Source: 13-2-20CM-66-19 sp036273735
Lineage (GTDB): Bacteria; Pseudomonadota; Gammaproteobacteria; Steroidobacterales; Steroidobacteraceae
Direction: 5' to 3'
DNA length: 64,000 bases
Assembly (NCBI GenBank): GCA_036273735.1
Contig: DASUHA010000050.1
Span: forward strand, 1-64,000
The position numbers were made by a program, and so were the translations under genes. Below the pieces are notes generated by a model. The model saw nothing but the letters and a program-made list of their open reading frames with translations, did not search any database and was not told the origin of the DNA. Of the stretch, positions 1-9,183 are shown in pieces. Position 1 is the stretch's first letter. Every line of letters starts with the position of its first letter.

Positions 1-2
1 CC

Positions 3-1217
3 GAGCTCGCGGAGCTGGAGACGCGCGACACTGGTAAGCCCATCCAGGAGACGAGCGCGGTCGATGTGCTCTCCGGTGCCGACTGTCTCGAATACTACGC
101 GGGTCTCGCCGCGTGCCTCGCGGGCGAGCACCTGGACCTCGTGCCGCAGGCGTTCGGCTATACGCGGCGCGAGCCGCTCGGTGTCGTGGCGGGCATCGGC
201 GCCTGGAACTACCCGCTACAGATCGCCTGTTGGAAAGCAGCGCCGGCGCTCGCCTGCGGCAATGCCATGATCTTCAAGCCCGCCGAGCTCGCTCCGCTCA
301 CGGCCATGAAGCTGCGTGACGTCTTTGCCGAGGCGGGTCTGCCGCAGGGTGTGTTTCAGGTCGTGCAGGGACTTGCCGACACCGGGCGGCTGCTCACGGC
401 GCACCCGGACATCCGCAAGGTCTCCCTGACCGGCGAGGTCGGCACGGGCAAGGCGGTGATGGCGGATTCGGCCGCTTCACTCAAGCAGGTGACGCTCGAG
501 CTCGGCGGCAAGTCGCCGCTCATCATCTTCGACGACGCGGTTCTCGAGAACGCAGTTGGCGGCGCGCTGCTCGGCAACTTCTACTCCGCCGGCGAGGTTT
601 GCTCGAACGGCACACGCGTGTTCGTGCATCGCACCCTCAAGGCCGCCTTTCTCGAGCGCCTCGCGGCGCGGGTGCGCGCCATGCGCATCGGGGATCCAAT
701 GGACCCGGCGACCCAGGTCGGCGCCCTGATCTCCGAGGATCACATGGGCAAGGTGCTGAGCTACATCGCCCGCGGCAAAGCCGAAGGCGCGCGCCTCATC
801 ACGGGCGGTCATCGCGTCACGAGCGGCGACCTTGCGAACGGCTTCTTCGTCGCCCCGACGGTGTTCGACGAGTGCCATGACGACATGGCCATCGTGCGGG
901 AGGAGATCTTCGGACCTGTGATGTCGGTGCTCGAGTTCGAGGACGAGGACGAGGTGATCGCGCGCGCCAATGCGACCGAGTTCGGTCTCGCCGCCGGCGT
1001 CTTCACCAATGATCTGACACGAGCGCACCGGGTCATCGCTCGCATCCAGGCCGGCACCTGCTGGATCAACCACTACAACATCACCCCGATCGAGCTGCCG
1101 TTCGGCGGTGTGAAACGCTCCGGGCTCGGGCGCGAGAACGGACGGGCGGCGATCGATCACTACACTCAGCTGAAAAGCGTCTACGTCGCCATGGGCGACG
1201 TCGAGGCGCCGTACTAG
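3..1217 (+). CDS. betB: Betaine aldehyde dehydrogenase, 5' end cut by window edge
   Basis: NAD(P)-dependent aldehyde dehydrogenase that would oxidise betaine aldehyde to glycine betaine in the cytoplasm, the second step of choline oxidation. The reading frame is open from the first bases of the window, so the N-terminus (roughly 90 residues by family length) is missing. Visible family marks are the catalytic Glu in LELGGKSP (codon 498-500), the nucleophilic Cys in GEVCSNGTR (codon 600-602), the EEIFGPV motif and the C-terminal PFGGVKRSGLGRE. The BADH assignment over other ALDHs rests on overall similarity as I recall the family and on the gene directly downstream, a choline-dehydrogenase-type GMC oxidoreductase 38 bp away. 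Substrate is therefore an inference; the ALDH fold is certain. Confidence 0.85.
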   Translation, partial: ELAELETRDTGKPIQETSAVDVLSGADCLEYYAGLAACLAGEHLDLVPQAFGYTRREPLGVVAGIGAWNYPLQIACWKAAPALACGNAMIFKPAELAPLTAMKLRDVFAEAGLPQGVFQVVQGLADTGRLLTAHPDIRKVSLTGEVGTGKAVMADSAASLKQVTLELGGKSPLIIFDDAVLENAVGGALLGNFYSAGEVCSNGTRVFVHRTLKAAFLERLAARVRAMRIGDPMDPATQVGALISEDHMGKVLSYIARGKAEGARLITGGHRVTSGDLANGFFVAPTVFDECHDDMAIVREEIFGPVMSVLEFEDEDEVIARANATEFGLAAGVFTNDLTRAHRVIARIQAGTCWINHYNITPIELPFGGVKRSGLGRENGRAAIDHYTQLKSVYVAMGDVEAPY

Positions 1218-1254
1218 CCGTCGTACCGGCCGCCGTACTGCTCGTCATACTGGC
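1207..1254 (+). repeat. Degenerate 11-12 bp tandem repeat at the betB stop
   Basis: Four imperfect copies of a unit resembling CCGTCGTACTGG run through the last codons of betB and the short gap to betA. The betB stop TAG lies in the first copy and the betA ATG follows directly after the last. No function is evident. Confidence 0.45.
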
Positions 1255-1255
1255 C

Positions 1256-2917
1256 ATGACTGAAGAGACCTTCGACTATGTGATCGTCGGTGCCGGCTCC
1301 GCCGGCTGCGTGCTCGCGGATCGGCTCACCGAGAGCGGTGAGCACTCCGTGCTGCTCCTGGAGTACGGCGGCTCGGACCGCTCGGTCTACATCCAGATGC
1401 CCGCGGCGCTCTCGATTCCGATGAACATGCCGCGCTACAACTGGTTCTTTCATACCGAGCCCGAGCCGAATCTCGGCGGACGGCGACTGCACACACCGCG
1501 CGGCAAGGTCCTGGGCGGATCATCCTCCATCAACGGGCTGGTGTATGTCAGGGGCAATCCGCTCGACTTCGAGCGCTGGGCGTCGGAAGGGGCGAGCGGG
1601 TGGGCCTACCGGGACGTGCTGCCGTACTTCAAGCGGACGGAGCGGCGCGAGAAGGGCGGAGACACCTATCGGGGCGGCGAGGGGCAGGTGCAGACCCGCT
1701 ACGGTCCGCTCGACAATCCGTTGAATCGAGTCTGGCTCGAGGCCGGCCGGCAGGCCGGGTATCCCTTCACCCAGGACATGAACGGCTTTCAGCAGGAAGG
1801 TTTCGGCCGCATGGATATGACGGTGGGTAACGGACGCCGCTCGAGCGCCGCCAACGCGTATCTGCGGCCGGCAATGCGCCGGCAAAATCTCACCGTGCGC
1901 ACGCACTCACTCGCTACCCGGATTCTCTTCGAGGGACACCGCGCGGTCGCAGTCGCCTATCGCCGCGGGCAAGAGGGGCGCGTTGCACGGGCGCGCCGCG
2001 AGGTGATCGTGAGCGCAGGACCCATTCAATCGCCGGCGCTGCTGAAGCTCTCGGGCGTCGGCCCGGCGCAGGAGCTCGCGCAGCACGGCATTGGAGTTAT
2101 TCACGATCTGCCCGGCGTCGGCGAGAACCTCCAGGATCACCTGGAGTTCTATTTCCAGATGGCGTGCACGCAGCCCGTGACGCTCTATTCGGAGATGACA
2201 CGCTTTCGCAGGGCCCTCATCGGCATGCGCTGGCTCCTCACCAAGGAGGGACTCGGGGCGAGCAATCACTTCGAGACGGGCGGCTTCATCCGCAGCCGCG
2301 CCGGCGTGCGCTACCCGAACATCCAATATCACTTCCTACCCATGGCCGTGAGTTATGACGGCTCTTCGCTGGCGCAGGAGCACGGCTTTCAGGCCCATGT
2401 CGGGCCCATGCGCTCGCAGAGCAGAGGCTGGGTGCGGCTCGCCTGCGCGGACCCGAACGAGAAGCCCAAGGTGTTCTTCGACTACCTGTCGCGGCCGGAG
2501 GACTGGGAGGAGATGCGGGCCTGCGTGCGTCTCACCCGCGAGATCTTCGCACAGCCAGCGTTCGCTCCCTACCGGGGCAGGGAGATTCAGCCGGGGCAGG
2601 GCGTTAAGACCGACGTGCAGATCGACGAGTTCGTCCGCAGTCACGTCGAGAGCGCTTATCACCCTTCCTGCTCCTGCAAAATGGGAAGGCCTGATGACCC
2701 GCAAGCCGTGGTCGATCCGGAGACTCGGGTGATCGGACTCACGGGCTTGCGCGTGGTCGACTCTTCGATCATGCCGTCGATCACGACCGGAAATCTCAAC
2801 GCACCCACTCTCATGTTGGCGGAGAAGGCCGCCGACCACATCCTCGGCAAACCGCCGCTGCCGCCGGAGGACGCTCCGTTCTACGTCGCGCCGAATTGGG
2901 AGACCTCGCAACGTTGA
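1256..2917 (+). CDS. betA: Choline-dehydrogenase-type GMC oxidoreductase
   Basis: FAD-dependent glucose-methanol-choline family oxidoreductase, probably oxidising choline to betaine aldehyde and feeding the aldehyde dehydrogenase upstream. The 553-residue length is normal for BetA. The dinucleotide-binding GxGxxG is at Gly12, Gly14 and Gly17; the GMC signature around residues 83-101 reads GKVLGGSSSINGL; the C-terminal catalytic region has His469 in AYHPSCSCKMG and the GNLNAPTLM motif around residue 513. It follows betB by 38 bp on the same strand, so the two are probably co-transcribed. Other alcohols are possible substrates, because GMC enzymes with the same motifs act on many primary alcohols. 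Confidence 0.82.
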   Translation: MTEETFDYVIVGAGSAGCVLADRLTESGEHSVLLLEYGGSDRSVYIQMPAALSIPMNMPRYNWFFHTEPEPNLGGRRLHTPRGKVLGGSSSINGLVYVRGNPLDFERWASEGASGWAYRDVLPYFKRTERREKGGDTYRGGEGQVQTRYGPLDNPLNRVWLEAGRQAGYPFTQDMNGFQQEGFGRMDMTVGNGRRSSAANAYLRPAMRRQNLTVRTHSLATRILFEGHRAVAVAYRRGQEGRVARARREVIVSAGPIQSPALLKLSGVGPAQELAQHGIGVIHDLPGVGENLQDHLEFYFQMACTQPVTLYSEMTRFRRALIGMRWLLTKEGLGASNHFETGGFIRSRAGVRYPNIQYHFLPMAVSYDGSSLAQEHGFQAHVGPMRSQSRGWVRLACADPNEKPKVFFDYLSRPEDWEEMRACVRLTREIFAQPAFAPYRGREIQPGQGVKTDVQIDEFVRSHVESAYHPSCSCKMGRPDDPQAVVDPETRVIGLTGLRVVDSSIMPSITTGNLNAPTLMLAEKAADHILGKPPLPPEDAPFYVAPNWETSQR

Positions 2918-2924
2918 TTAATTG

Positions 2925-2952
2925 GCGCAAAGTCGCCTGCGGCGCTTTGCGC
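2925..2952 (+). terminator. Hairpin after betA, possible terminator
   Basis: Perfect 8-bp arms GCGCAAAG and CTTTGCGC enclose an inner CGCC/GGCG pairing, eight bases past the betA stop. No T-tract follows, so it may be a Rho-assisted or mRNA-stabilising structure. It sits between the + strand bet genes and the convergent sulfotransferase gene. Confidence 0.5.
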
Positions 2953-3068
2953 GGCCAGCCGTATAACCTTGTCGACCTCGCGGCGCCCTGAGATCTGTCG
3001 GCGCTAGAGGAGGTGCCCCGGGAAACGGGATCGGCCCTGGGCCGCTCAATGATTTGCTCTTGAACGGG

Positions 3069-5051
3069 CTACTCTCGATATCTCTCTACGGCGTCCCCGA
3101 GCGCCTCGCGCAGCGGCCCGAGCCAACGCTCGTAGTGGCGCCACTGCTCGAGCCCGTCGCGATAGATCGGTTGGCGCACCTGCTCGGAGCTCGGAGTCCT
3201 CACGCTGCGCGCGGTCCGATGGAAGGCGAGACAGGCGGGCTCCATCTCGAGGCCGCAGTGGTCCAGCAAACGCCGGACGCTTCCCTCCAGGTCTTCCACG
3301 ACGTCCTCGTAATGGACGCGCAGCACTCGTCCAGGAAGCACCTCATCCCAGTGTTGCATGAGCTCGAGGTAGGTGCGGTAGTACCTCGCGATATCCTCGA
3401 GTCCATATGTGAACGTCTGCCCCTGCGCGAAGAGCTGCTTGAAGTTGCTGAAGCAGCAGGCCATCGGCTCCCGCCGCACATCGATGATCGTAGCCGCGGG
3501 CAGGATGAGGTGGATGAGCCCGATGTGCCGGAAGTTGTTCGGCATCTTGTCGATGAAGCGCGGCCGGTCGGTGGCGCGATACGAGCGGGTAGCACGCACG
3601 TATTGCTCTCCGAGCCGACGGCAGTCCTCCGCCGTCATGCGGGCCAGGACGCCGGGATAGACCGCGTGGCCGAGAGGCGTCTCGCGGCCCTGTAGGCCGT
3701 TGACCATGCGCGGCAGATCCGCGAGCTCCTGAGTCCCTTCGACGGCGGAGTGTGAGGACAGGATCTGCTCGATGAGCGTGGACCCGGAGCGGGGCAGCCC
3801 CACGATAAAGATCGGGTCGGCCGCGGGTGACCCGGATCCCGCGCGTGCGGCGAACAATGCGGGGGTGCAGACTTCCCGCTGCAGCCGAGCGCCGGCTTCG
3901 AGCTGCTGCGGATCATAGCCGCTCGAGGCCCGCTTGAGCGCATTGCCGCGGCTGTAGTATTCGAAGGACTGCGCGAATTCTTCCCGATCCTCGAGCGCCT
4001 TGCCGAGTGCGAAGCACAGGTGATATCGATCGACCGTCGCGGTCGCAGGAGCCGCTTCCGCAGCGCGCATGCGGTCGATTTCCTCGTCCGTGAAGCGATA
4101 CGTCTTCAGGTTGGCCAGGCTCCAGTAGGCTTCACCATACCCGGGACGAGCGCCGGCCGCGGCGCGATACTCGCCTACTGCCGCCTCCGTGGTGCCCAGC
4201 GTTTTCAAAGAGTGCGCGATGGAGAGGTGCAGATCGGCCGGTTGCGCGGCTTCGGTAAGCAGATCTCGGTAGATCTCGAGCGCCTGCTCGTGCTTGCCGA
4301 GTCCGACGAGCGTCAGCGCGTAGAGCGTGCGGTAGTTGCGATTCCGGCGATCGATTCCCAGTAGCCGCTCGGCCTGGGTCCGCGCCTCGAGGAACAGGTG
4401 GCGCTTCGCGAGAACCTGCGCATACTCGAAACGCGCGAGATCATAATCCGGCGCAAGCTCGAGGACTCTCTCGAGCAGCAATTGCGCGTCGTCGAGAACG
4501 TCGCGTTCCAATCCGATACGGGCGAGCAGCCGCATCGCCTCGACGTGATCGCCGTGCTTGCGAAGATAATCGCGGACGAGTTGCTCGGCCGGCGCGATCT
4601 CGCCGTCTGAGAAGAGCGCAGTCGCCGCTACGATCTCGGAAGGCAGTTGTCCCAGCGTCGCGACGTGCTCAGCCGCCTGTTGCGCCTGCTGCGTCTGTCC
4701 GGTCATCCGATAGAGAGTCTCGAGTACGCGCCAGCTCGCCGGCAGCGCCGGATTGATGTTGACCGCGCGCAGAAAGGCGTCGATTGCCTCGGGTGCCTGC
4801 CTCAGCGCGACATGGCAGTGCCCGCGTTCCTGGTACAGGCCGCTGAAGCGTGGGTAGAGGCGCTCCAGCGCAGTGAGCGACTCGAGCGCCGCGGGAACAT
4901 CACCCGCGAGTCGCTGGGCAACCGCACGCAAATAGAGTACGTCACGATTCTCCGGGACCGTGACCAGGAGCGCTTCGGCGGCGCGCAGGGCCGCCGCCGG
5001 CTGCCCCAGCCTGAGCAGCTCGCGTATGCGCTGAACTTCCTGCTCCACCAT
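3069..5051 (-). CDS. TPR-repeat sulfotransferase family protein
   Basis: A 660-residue two-part protein. Residues 1 to about 390 are TPR-like helical repeats (for example AIDAFLRAVNINPALPASWR and ALEIYRDLLTEAAQPADLHL). The rest is a sulfotransferase domain with a 5'-phosphosulfate-binding loop IFIVGLPRSGSTLIEQ near residue 415 and a 3'-phosphate-binding stretch DVRREPMACCFSNF. This fold transfers sulfonate from PAPS to an acceptor; the acceptor is unknown. No signal peptide is visible, so it is probably cytoplasmic. It begins 23 bp after a TonB-dependent receptor on the same strand, so the two are probably one transcript. A PAPS synthesis operon (cysQ-cysD-cysNC) lies elsewhere in the window and could supply the donor. 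Confidence 0.88.
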   Translation of the reverse strand: MVEQEVQRIRELLRLGQPAAALRAAEALLVTVPENRDVLYLRAVAQRLAGDVPAALESLTALERLYPRFSGLYQERGHCHVALRQAPEAIDAFLRAVNINPALPASWRVLETLYRMTGQTQQAQQAAEHVATLGQLPSEIVAATALFSDGEIAPAEQLVRDYLRKHGDHVEAMRLLARIGLERDVLDDAQLLLERVLELAPDYDLARFEYAQVLAKRHLFLEARTQAERLLGIDRRNRNYRTLYALTLVGLGKHEQALEIYRDLLTEAAQPADLHLSIAHSLKTLGTTEAAVGEYRAAAGARPGYGEAYWSLANLKTYRFTDEEIDRMRAAEAAPATATVDRYHLCFALGKALEDREEFAQSFEYYSRGNALKRASSGYDPQQLEAGARLQREVCTPALFAARAGSGSPAADPIFIVGLPRSGSTLIEQILSSHSAVEGTQELADLPRMVNGLQGRETPLGHAVYPGVLARMTAEDCRRLGEQYVRATRSYRATDRPRFIDKMPNNFRHIGLIHLILPAATIIDVRREPMACCFSNFKQLFAQGQTFTYGLEDIARYYRTYLELMQHWDEVLPGRVLRVHYEDVVEDLEGSVRRLLDHCGLEMEPACLAFHRTARSVRTPSSEQVRQPIYRDGLEQWRHYERWLGPLREALGDAVERYRE

Positions 5052-5074
5052 GACTCACTGGAGCCCGCTCCGAC

Positions 5075-7819
5075 CTAGTGGAAATTGTATCCGAACGAGA
5101 CCCCGATCACCCGTGGCCGCAGCGGCGTCTGCTCGATGATGAACTGATCGGTGCTGGTGAACGTGCTGGCGTTGGAATTGGTGAGGTTCTCCCCGTGCAG
5201 ATCGGCGTGCCAGTCGCCCTTGGAGACGCCTATCGACGCATCGAGAGTGGAGTAGGCCGGATTCTCGAAGCGTCCCCGGGAGGTGGTGATGGACCCGCCT
5301 ACGCCGATCTCGGGGTTCGCGCCCGCCTGCGAGAACGAGTGACCGGTGTGCCTCACCCCGACCTGGACGTAAGGAACGTAGTCGCCCACCACCCAGTCGT
5401 AGCGCGCACGCAGGCTGAACTGCATCGGCGGTGAGTTGGCGCTGGGGGCGCCGATCGGGCCGAAGGGGTTGCTGACCCCGACGCACGTGCCGGTGCCGCA
5501 GACCTGCGTGATCGGCTTGCCGAAATTCGCAGTGTCCGCCGGGTTGTTGTCGATCAGCGCGGGGGAATTGGTCTGGCTGCTCCTGTTCCAGTCCGCCGCA
5601 CCCTGCACGGTGAGGCCGGCGATGAGGCGGGCCACGAACGAGGTCTCGATGCCCTTGATGAGGAAGTCCTGCCCGTTGGTGTCGTAGAAGATGTTGCCGA
5701 CCACGCCCGGGTTGAAGAACTCGACCTGCACGTTGGTCCACTTGTCGTAATACACCGCGCCGTTCCACTGCAGACGGTGGTCGAAGAACTGGGTCTTCCA
5801 GCCGATCTCGTTGTTCGTCAGGTTGTCCGACGAATACGACCGGGGAACCACGTATTGCGCTATGCCGTTTGGTCCGATGCCGTGCAGCGCGCCGCCGTTC
5901 TGGTTGAATCCTCCCGGACGGAAGCCCTGGGAGAACGTGTAGTACACCATCAGATCCGGCTGGATGTGCCAGGTGACGTTGGCGCGTACCCGGTTGCCGT
6001 CCTCCGTGTCGGACAGGTTCTTCGAGTTGAGGTTGGTGCTCGAGCCCGACTGGCAGCCGCCGGGCGGCGTTCCCCCCTCGAAGCAGCCGAAGCTCGAGAG
6101 CACGCTGCCAGCCTCGGAGTTGAGGAAGCGGAAATGGCGCAGGCCCGCCGTCACGGTCAGCACCTGCGGCAGGAGGTCGTAGCTCGTGGAAAAATACTCG
6201 GCGAGCTGCCGGGTCTGGCGCAGCTGATCCTGGTAGAACGAGGTGCTGTCGCTCTGCACTCCGGGATTCTGCACGTTGGTCCCGCTGAACGTCCCGACGT
6301 TCGACAGACAGCCGGTGTTGCCCGGCGTGCCCGGAGCGCCGTTTGCGGTGCACGCAGGAATGCTCTTGTAGTGCCAGCCGGTCTGGTCGTAGAGCGCATT
6401 GTTCTCGTAGTAGAGGCCGGCGATCACCCGCAGGCGCCAGGAGTCCGGCGTGCTGACGCGCAGCTCGTGCTGCTGGTGCACGTTGCGCTCCACGGAGCGC
6501 CAGATCGCACTCGGCGAGAAGCAGGTCGAGGGCAGCGGGTTGGCGGCGGAGTAGGGCCCGTAGCACTGATAGTAGTCGGCGTAGAAGCCGCGCGCGTAGT
6601 TGGTGTAATCGCCGACCTGCTCGACGTTGCGGTCGAGATAACCGCCGGTATAGACGAGATCGAGCTTGCTCACCTTGCCGTGGACCGTCCAGGACGTGTT
6701 CTCGAACCTGTCCTTGTCGTAGGCATTGTTGAACAGCGTCACCTCGAGCGGCGACAGGGTCGTGCCATCGGAAGCCAGCGGCTGCTGGTAGAACACACCC
6801 TGAGAATTCAGGTCCTGGTAGGACTGCGTGAGCAGCAGGTCCCAGTCGTCGTTGACCTTATAGAGCGCCTCGACGCGCGCCCCCTGGTACTCGACCGGGT
6901 TGATGTCCTTGCGCGCGATCTGGGCGTTGCTGACGGTGGAGCTGCCGGGCGGAACGCAGTATCCGTTGTTCGGCTTCCCGTCCGGACACTGTCCATTCAC
7001 CGCCGCGTATCCCGCGTAGTGTATGCCGACATCCGTGTTCTCGCGGGCGAAGGTCGCGGGGACGTTGTCGATATAGCCGCCGCGCCGCGAGTCGTAGATG
7101 ACCCCGCGCACCGCCATGTGGCCGGCGATGACGGGCAGATTCAAAACGGCCGTCACGTCGGAGTTGTCCTCGCCGTGGGCGGTCGTTCCGTAGCCGGCGC
7201 TGATGCTGCCCGAGATCGTATCGAGCAGCGGCTTGTTGGTGATGTAGCGGATGACTCCGGCCTGGGCGCCGGCGCCGAACAGCGTGCCCTGCGGCCCCTC
7301 CAGGACCTCGATGCGCTCGAGATCGGCGGCATAGATGTCGAGATTGCGATTGGGCAGCTGCACCGACTGGTCGTCCAGGTACACGGCGACGTTCGGCCAG
7401 AGGCCCGTCGAGCCGCTGCCCTGACTCGCCTGCGATCCGGCGCTGACGCCGCGCATGAAGATCTCGTTCTGTCCCGGCCCGTTGTTCGCAGCCGTGACGT
7501 TCGGCAGATACTTCACGTAATCGTCGAAGGTCTGGATGTTGAGTTGCTGCATCGTCTGCGAAGTCAGCGCCTGCATCGAGATCGGCACGTCCTGGATGTT
7601 CTCGGTGCGCCGCTGCGCAGTGACGATGATCGTGGCGAGCTCGTTCGTGCCGCCGGCCGCGGCGGCAGTGGTGTCGGCGGCCGTGGCCGCCGCCGGCGCG
7701 GCGCCCGCAGTTCCATTGCTCGATGGAGGAGGCGGGTCGGCGGCAGGCGCCGCCGCGAATGCGCGCAAGGCCGCGCCGGCCAGGATGACGGCGACGGCGT
7801 AGGAAACACTCGACTTCAT
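5075..7819 (-). CDS. TonB-dependent outer membrane receptor
   Basis: A 914-residue outer membrane transporter. A Sec signal (residues 1 to about 23, ending AFAA) is followed by an Ala/Pro/Thr-rich linker to about residue 58, a TonB box and plug start (ELATIIVTAQRRTENIQDVP), the plug segment DLERIEVLEGPQGTLFGAGA, and a long beta-barrel. The barrel ends in VSFGYNFH, one residue past the usual terminal aromatic. A strong ribosome binding site AGGAGG precedes the ATG. The ligand cannot be read from the sequence. The barrel resembles the large iron-complex or carbohydrate receptors that are numerous in Steroidobacter and Sphingomonas relatives. The TPR sulfotransferase is immediately downstream. 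Confidence 0.93.
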   Translation of the reverse strand: MKSSVSYAVAVILAGAALRAFAAAPAADPPPPSSNGTAGAAPAAATAADTTAAAAGGTNELATIIVTAQRRTENIQDVPISMQALTSQTMQQLNIQTFDDYVKYLPNVTAANNGPGQNEIFMRGVSAGSQASQGSGSTGLWPNVAVYLDDQSVQLPNRNLDIYAADLERIEVLEGPQGTLFGAGAQAGVIRYITNKPLLDTISGSISAGYGTTAHGEDNSDVTAVLNLPVIAGHMAVRGVIYDSRRGGYIDNVPATFARENTDVGIHYAGYAAVNGQCPDGKPNNGYCVPPGSSTVSNAQIARKDINPVEYQGARVEALYKVNDDWDLLLTQSYQDLNSQGVFYQQPLASDGTTLSPLEVTLFNNAYDKDRFENTSWTVHGKVSKLDLVYTGGYLDRNVEQVGDYTNYARGFYADYYQCYGPYSAANPLPSTCFSPSAIWRSVERNVHQQHELRVSTPDSWRLRVIAGLYYENNALYDQTGWHYKSIPACTANGAPGTPGNTGCLSNVGTFSGTNVQNPGVQSDSTSFYQDQLRQTRQLAEYFSTSYDLLPQVLTVTAGLRHFRFLNSEAGSVLSSFGCFEGGTPPGGCQSGSSTNLNSKNLSDTEDGNRVRANVTWHIQPDLMVYYTFSQGFRPGGFNQNGGALHGIGPNGIAQYVVPRSYSSDNLTNNEIGWKTQFFDHRLQWNGAVYYDKWTNVQVEFFNPGVVGNIFYDTNGQDFLIKGIETSFVARLIAGLTVQGAADWNRSSQTNSPALIDNNPADTANFGKPITQVCGTGTCVGVSNPFGPIGAPSANSPPMQFSLRARYDWVVGDYVPYVQVGVRHTGHSFSQAGANPEIGVGGSITTSRGRFENPAYSTLDASIGVSKGDWHADLHGENLTNSNASTFTSTDQFIIEQTPLRPRVIGVSFGYNFH

Positions 7820-7905
7820 GACCCACCCTCCTGCTATTTTCCCATTAGAGCCGACGGCATCCCTCAGGGATTGAACGGAAGCGCCATCATCGTGTTATTC
7901 AGGCG

Positions 7906-7923
7906 CCGCGCGAAATCGCGCGG
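7906..7923. promoter_or_regulatory. Perfect dyad upstream of the TonB receptor
   Basis: CCGCGCGA-AA-TCGCGCGG is a perfect 8-bp inverted repeat with a 2-bp spacer. It lies between the end of the upstream GlxA-type regulator gene and the receptor start, about 87 bp from the receptor ATG. It could be an operator for the receptor operon or a terminator of the regulator transcript; no T-run supports the latter. Confidence 0.35.
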
Positions 7924-7961
7924 GAGAAAGTGTTGCTCGCGCGCAAACGCGCTCTTGCTGA

Positions 7962-9014
7962 TCAGTCGAATACTCGCGAGCGCGCGGCGTCGGAGTTGGC
8001 GATGCGATTGGGCTGCAGACGGTGCGTGGATGGCGAGATTCCGTAGGCGTCCTTGAACTGGCGCGAGAAGTGTGCGCAGTCGGCGAATCCGGTCTCGATG
8101 GCGATGTCGGTCATCGAGCGGTCCGTGTTCTGAATCAGCCAGCTCGCATAGCGCATGCGCAGCTGGCGATAGAGGGAGGCCGGCCCCATGCCGACATTCT
8201 CGCGGCAGAGGCGCTCGAGCTGCCGCGTCGAGACGCCGAGCTCGCCGGAAATGGTGCCGATCGAGATCGGCCGTGTCAGGTTCTGCTCCATCAGCAGCAG
8301 TGCCCGGCGCACGCGTGGCTCGCTGATGCCCTCCGACAGCGGTGGATGCGGCTGAGCGTCGCTCCCCTGGCGCGGCCGGTCGAACAACAGCACCTGCGTG
8401 GCTTTCTGCGCCTGCGCCCGACCGAGGTGCTGCTCGATGAGGTGGGTCGCGAGCGCCGCGCTGCCCGCGCCGCCGGCGCAGGTGATGCGCGGACCGTCCG
8501 CGAGGAACAGCCGATCGGCAACGACGTCATGGGTGGGGAAAGCCTCGCGAAAATCCTGATAGTGATACCAGTTCACACAGGAGCGGCGGCCTTCCATCAG
8601 CCCCGCCCGGCAGAGAACGAAGCTACCGGTGCAGATGCCGATGAGCGGGGTATGGGTTGCGCCGACCTCGCGCAGATAGCGGACAGTCGCCTCGTCGATC
8701 TGCGGGCCGGCGTGTAGGATTCCGCCGACGACCACGACGTAGTCGAGCGAGGCGGGCGGCAGCGGGCTGCTGGTGGGCTGCAACGCGACTCCACAGCTTG
8801 CGCGGATCGGATCGTGCCGGCACGACATGATCGACCACTGCACGTGCAACGGGCGGCTGCGGTCGCCTTCGTCGGCGGCCAGCCGCAGGTGATCGATGAA
8901 AACGGCGAAGGCCGACAGCGTGAAGTGCTCGGCCAGAATGATGCCCACGCGCAGCGGCGGCCGTGAGGCTCGTTCCGGCGGTGATGCTTTTTGCGACCCC
9001 AAGGAGTGCGGCAT
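7962..9014 (-). CDS. GlxA-family AraC-type transcriptional regulator
   Basis: Regulator with an N-terminal DJ-1/PfpI-like domain (start LRVGIILAEHFTLSAFAVF, elbow GICTGSFVLCRAGL) and a C-terminal AraC DNA-binding domain with two helix-turn-helix units (ISIGTISGELGVSTRQLERL and MTDIAIETGFADCAHFSRQF). Known members of this family, such as GbdR and CdhR, control catabolism of glycine betaine, carnitine and arginine. I place the start at the ATG giving MPHSLGSQ (350 aa). A longer frame exists from a TTG at 9104, but that TTG is part of a TTGACA that looks more like a -35 box. A second GlxA-type gene follows 5' of this one in the same orientation. Confidence 0.88.
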   Translation of the reverse strand: MPHSLGSQKASPPERASRPPLRVGIILAEHFTLSAFAVFIDHLRLAADEGDRSRPLHVQWSIMSCRHDPIRASCGVALQPTSSPLPPASLDYVVVVGGILHAGPQIDEATVRYLREVGATHTPLIGICTGSFVLCRAGLMEGRRSCVNWYHYQDFREAFPTHDVVADRLFLADGPRITCAGGAGSAALATHLIEQHLGRAQAQKATQVLLFDRPRQGSDAQPHPPLSEGISEPRVRRALLLMEQNLTRPISIGTISGELGVSTRQLERLCRENVGMGPASLYRQLRMRYASWLIQNTDRSMTDIAIETGFADCAHFSRQFKDAYGISPSTHRLQPNRIANSDAARSRVFD

Positions 9015-9183
9015 TGAACAGCCACTCAACGGACTGGCGCTACCCTTGAAAGTATCTTCCACCAAGTGTTGGCGGGATGCAAGAATTAGTTCTGACCTTG
9101 TCAAAATATCATATTAGACAAAGACTTATGCGAATGATGAAGAGTGGCTCTGGGCCGACGCTCGGTCCGAGGGCGTTGAACGA

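Noticed and set aside
5777..8056. A 759-codon open frame antisense to the TonB receptor
   Set aside because: The opposite strand encodes a complete receptor with signal peptide, plug and barrel motifs. The antisense frame has no domain and reflects high GC with few stop codons.
9015..9104. TTG start adding 30 residues to the first GlxA-type regulator
   Set aside because: The TTG lies in TTGACA, which resembles a promoter -35 box, and the extra residues are not family sequence.
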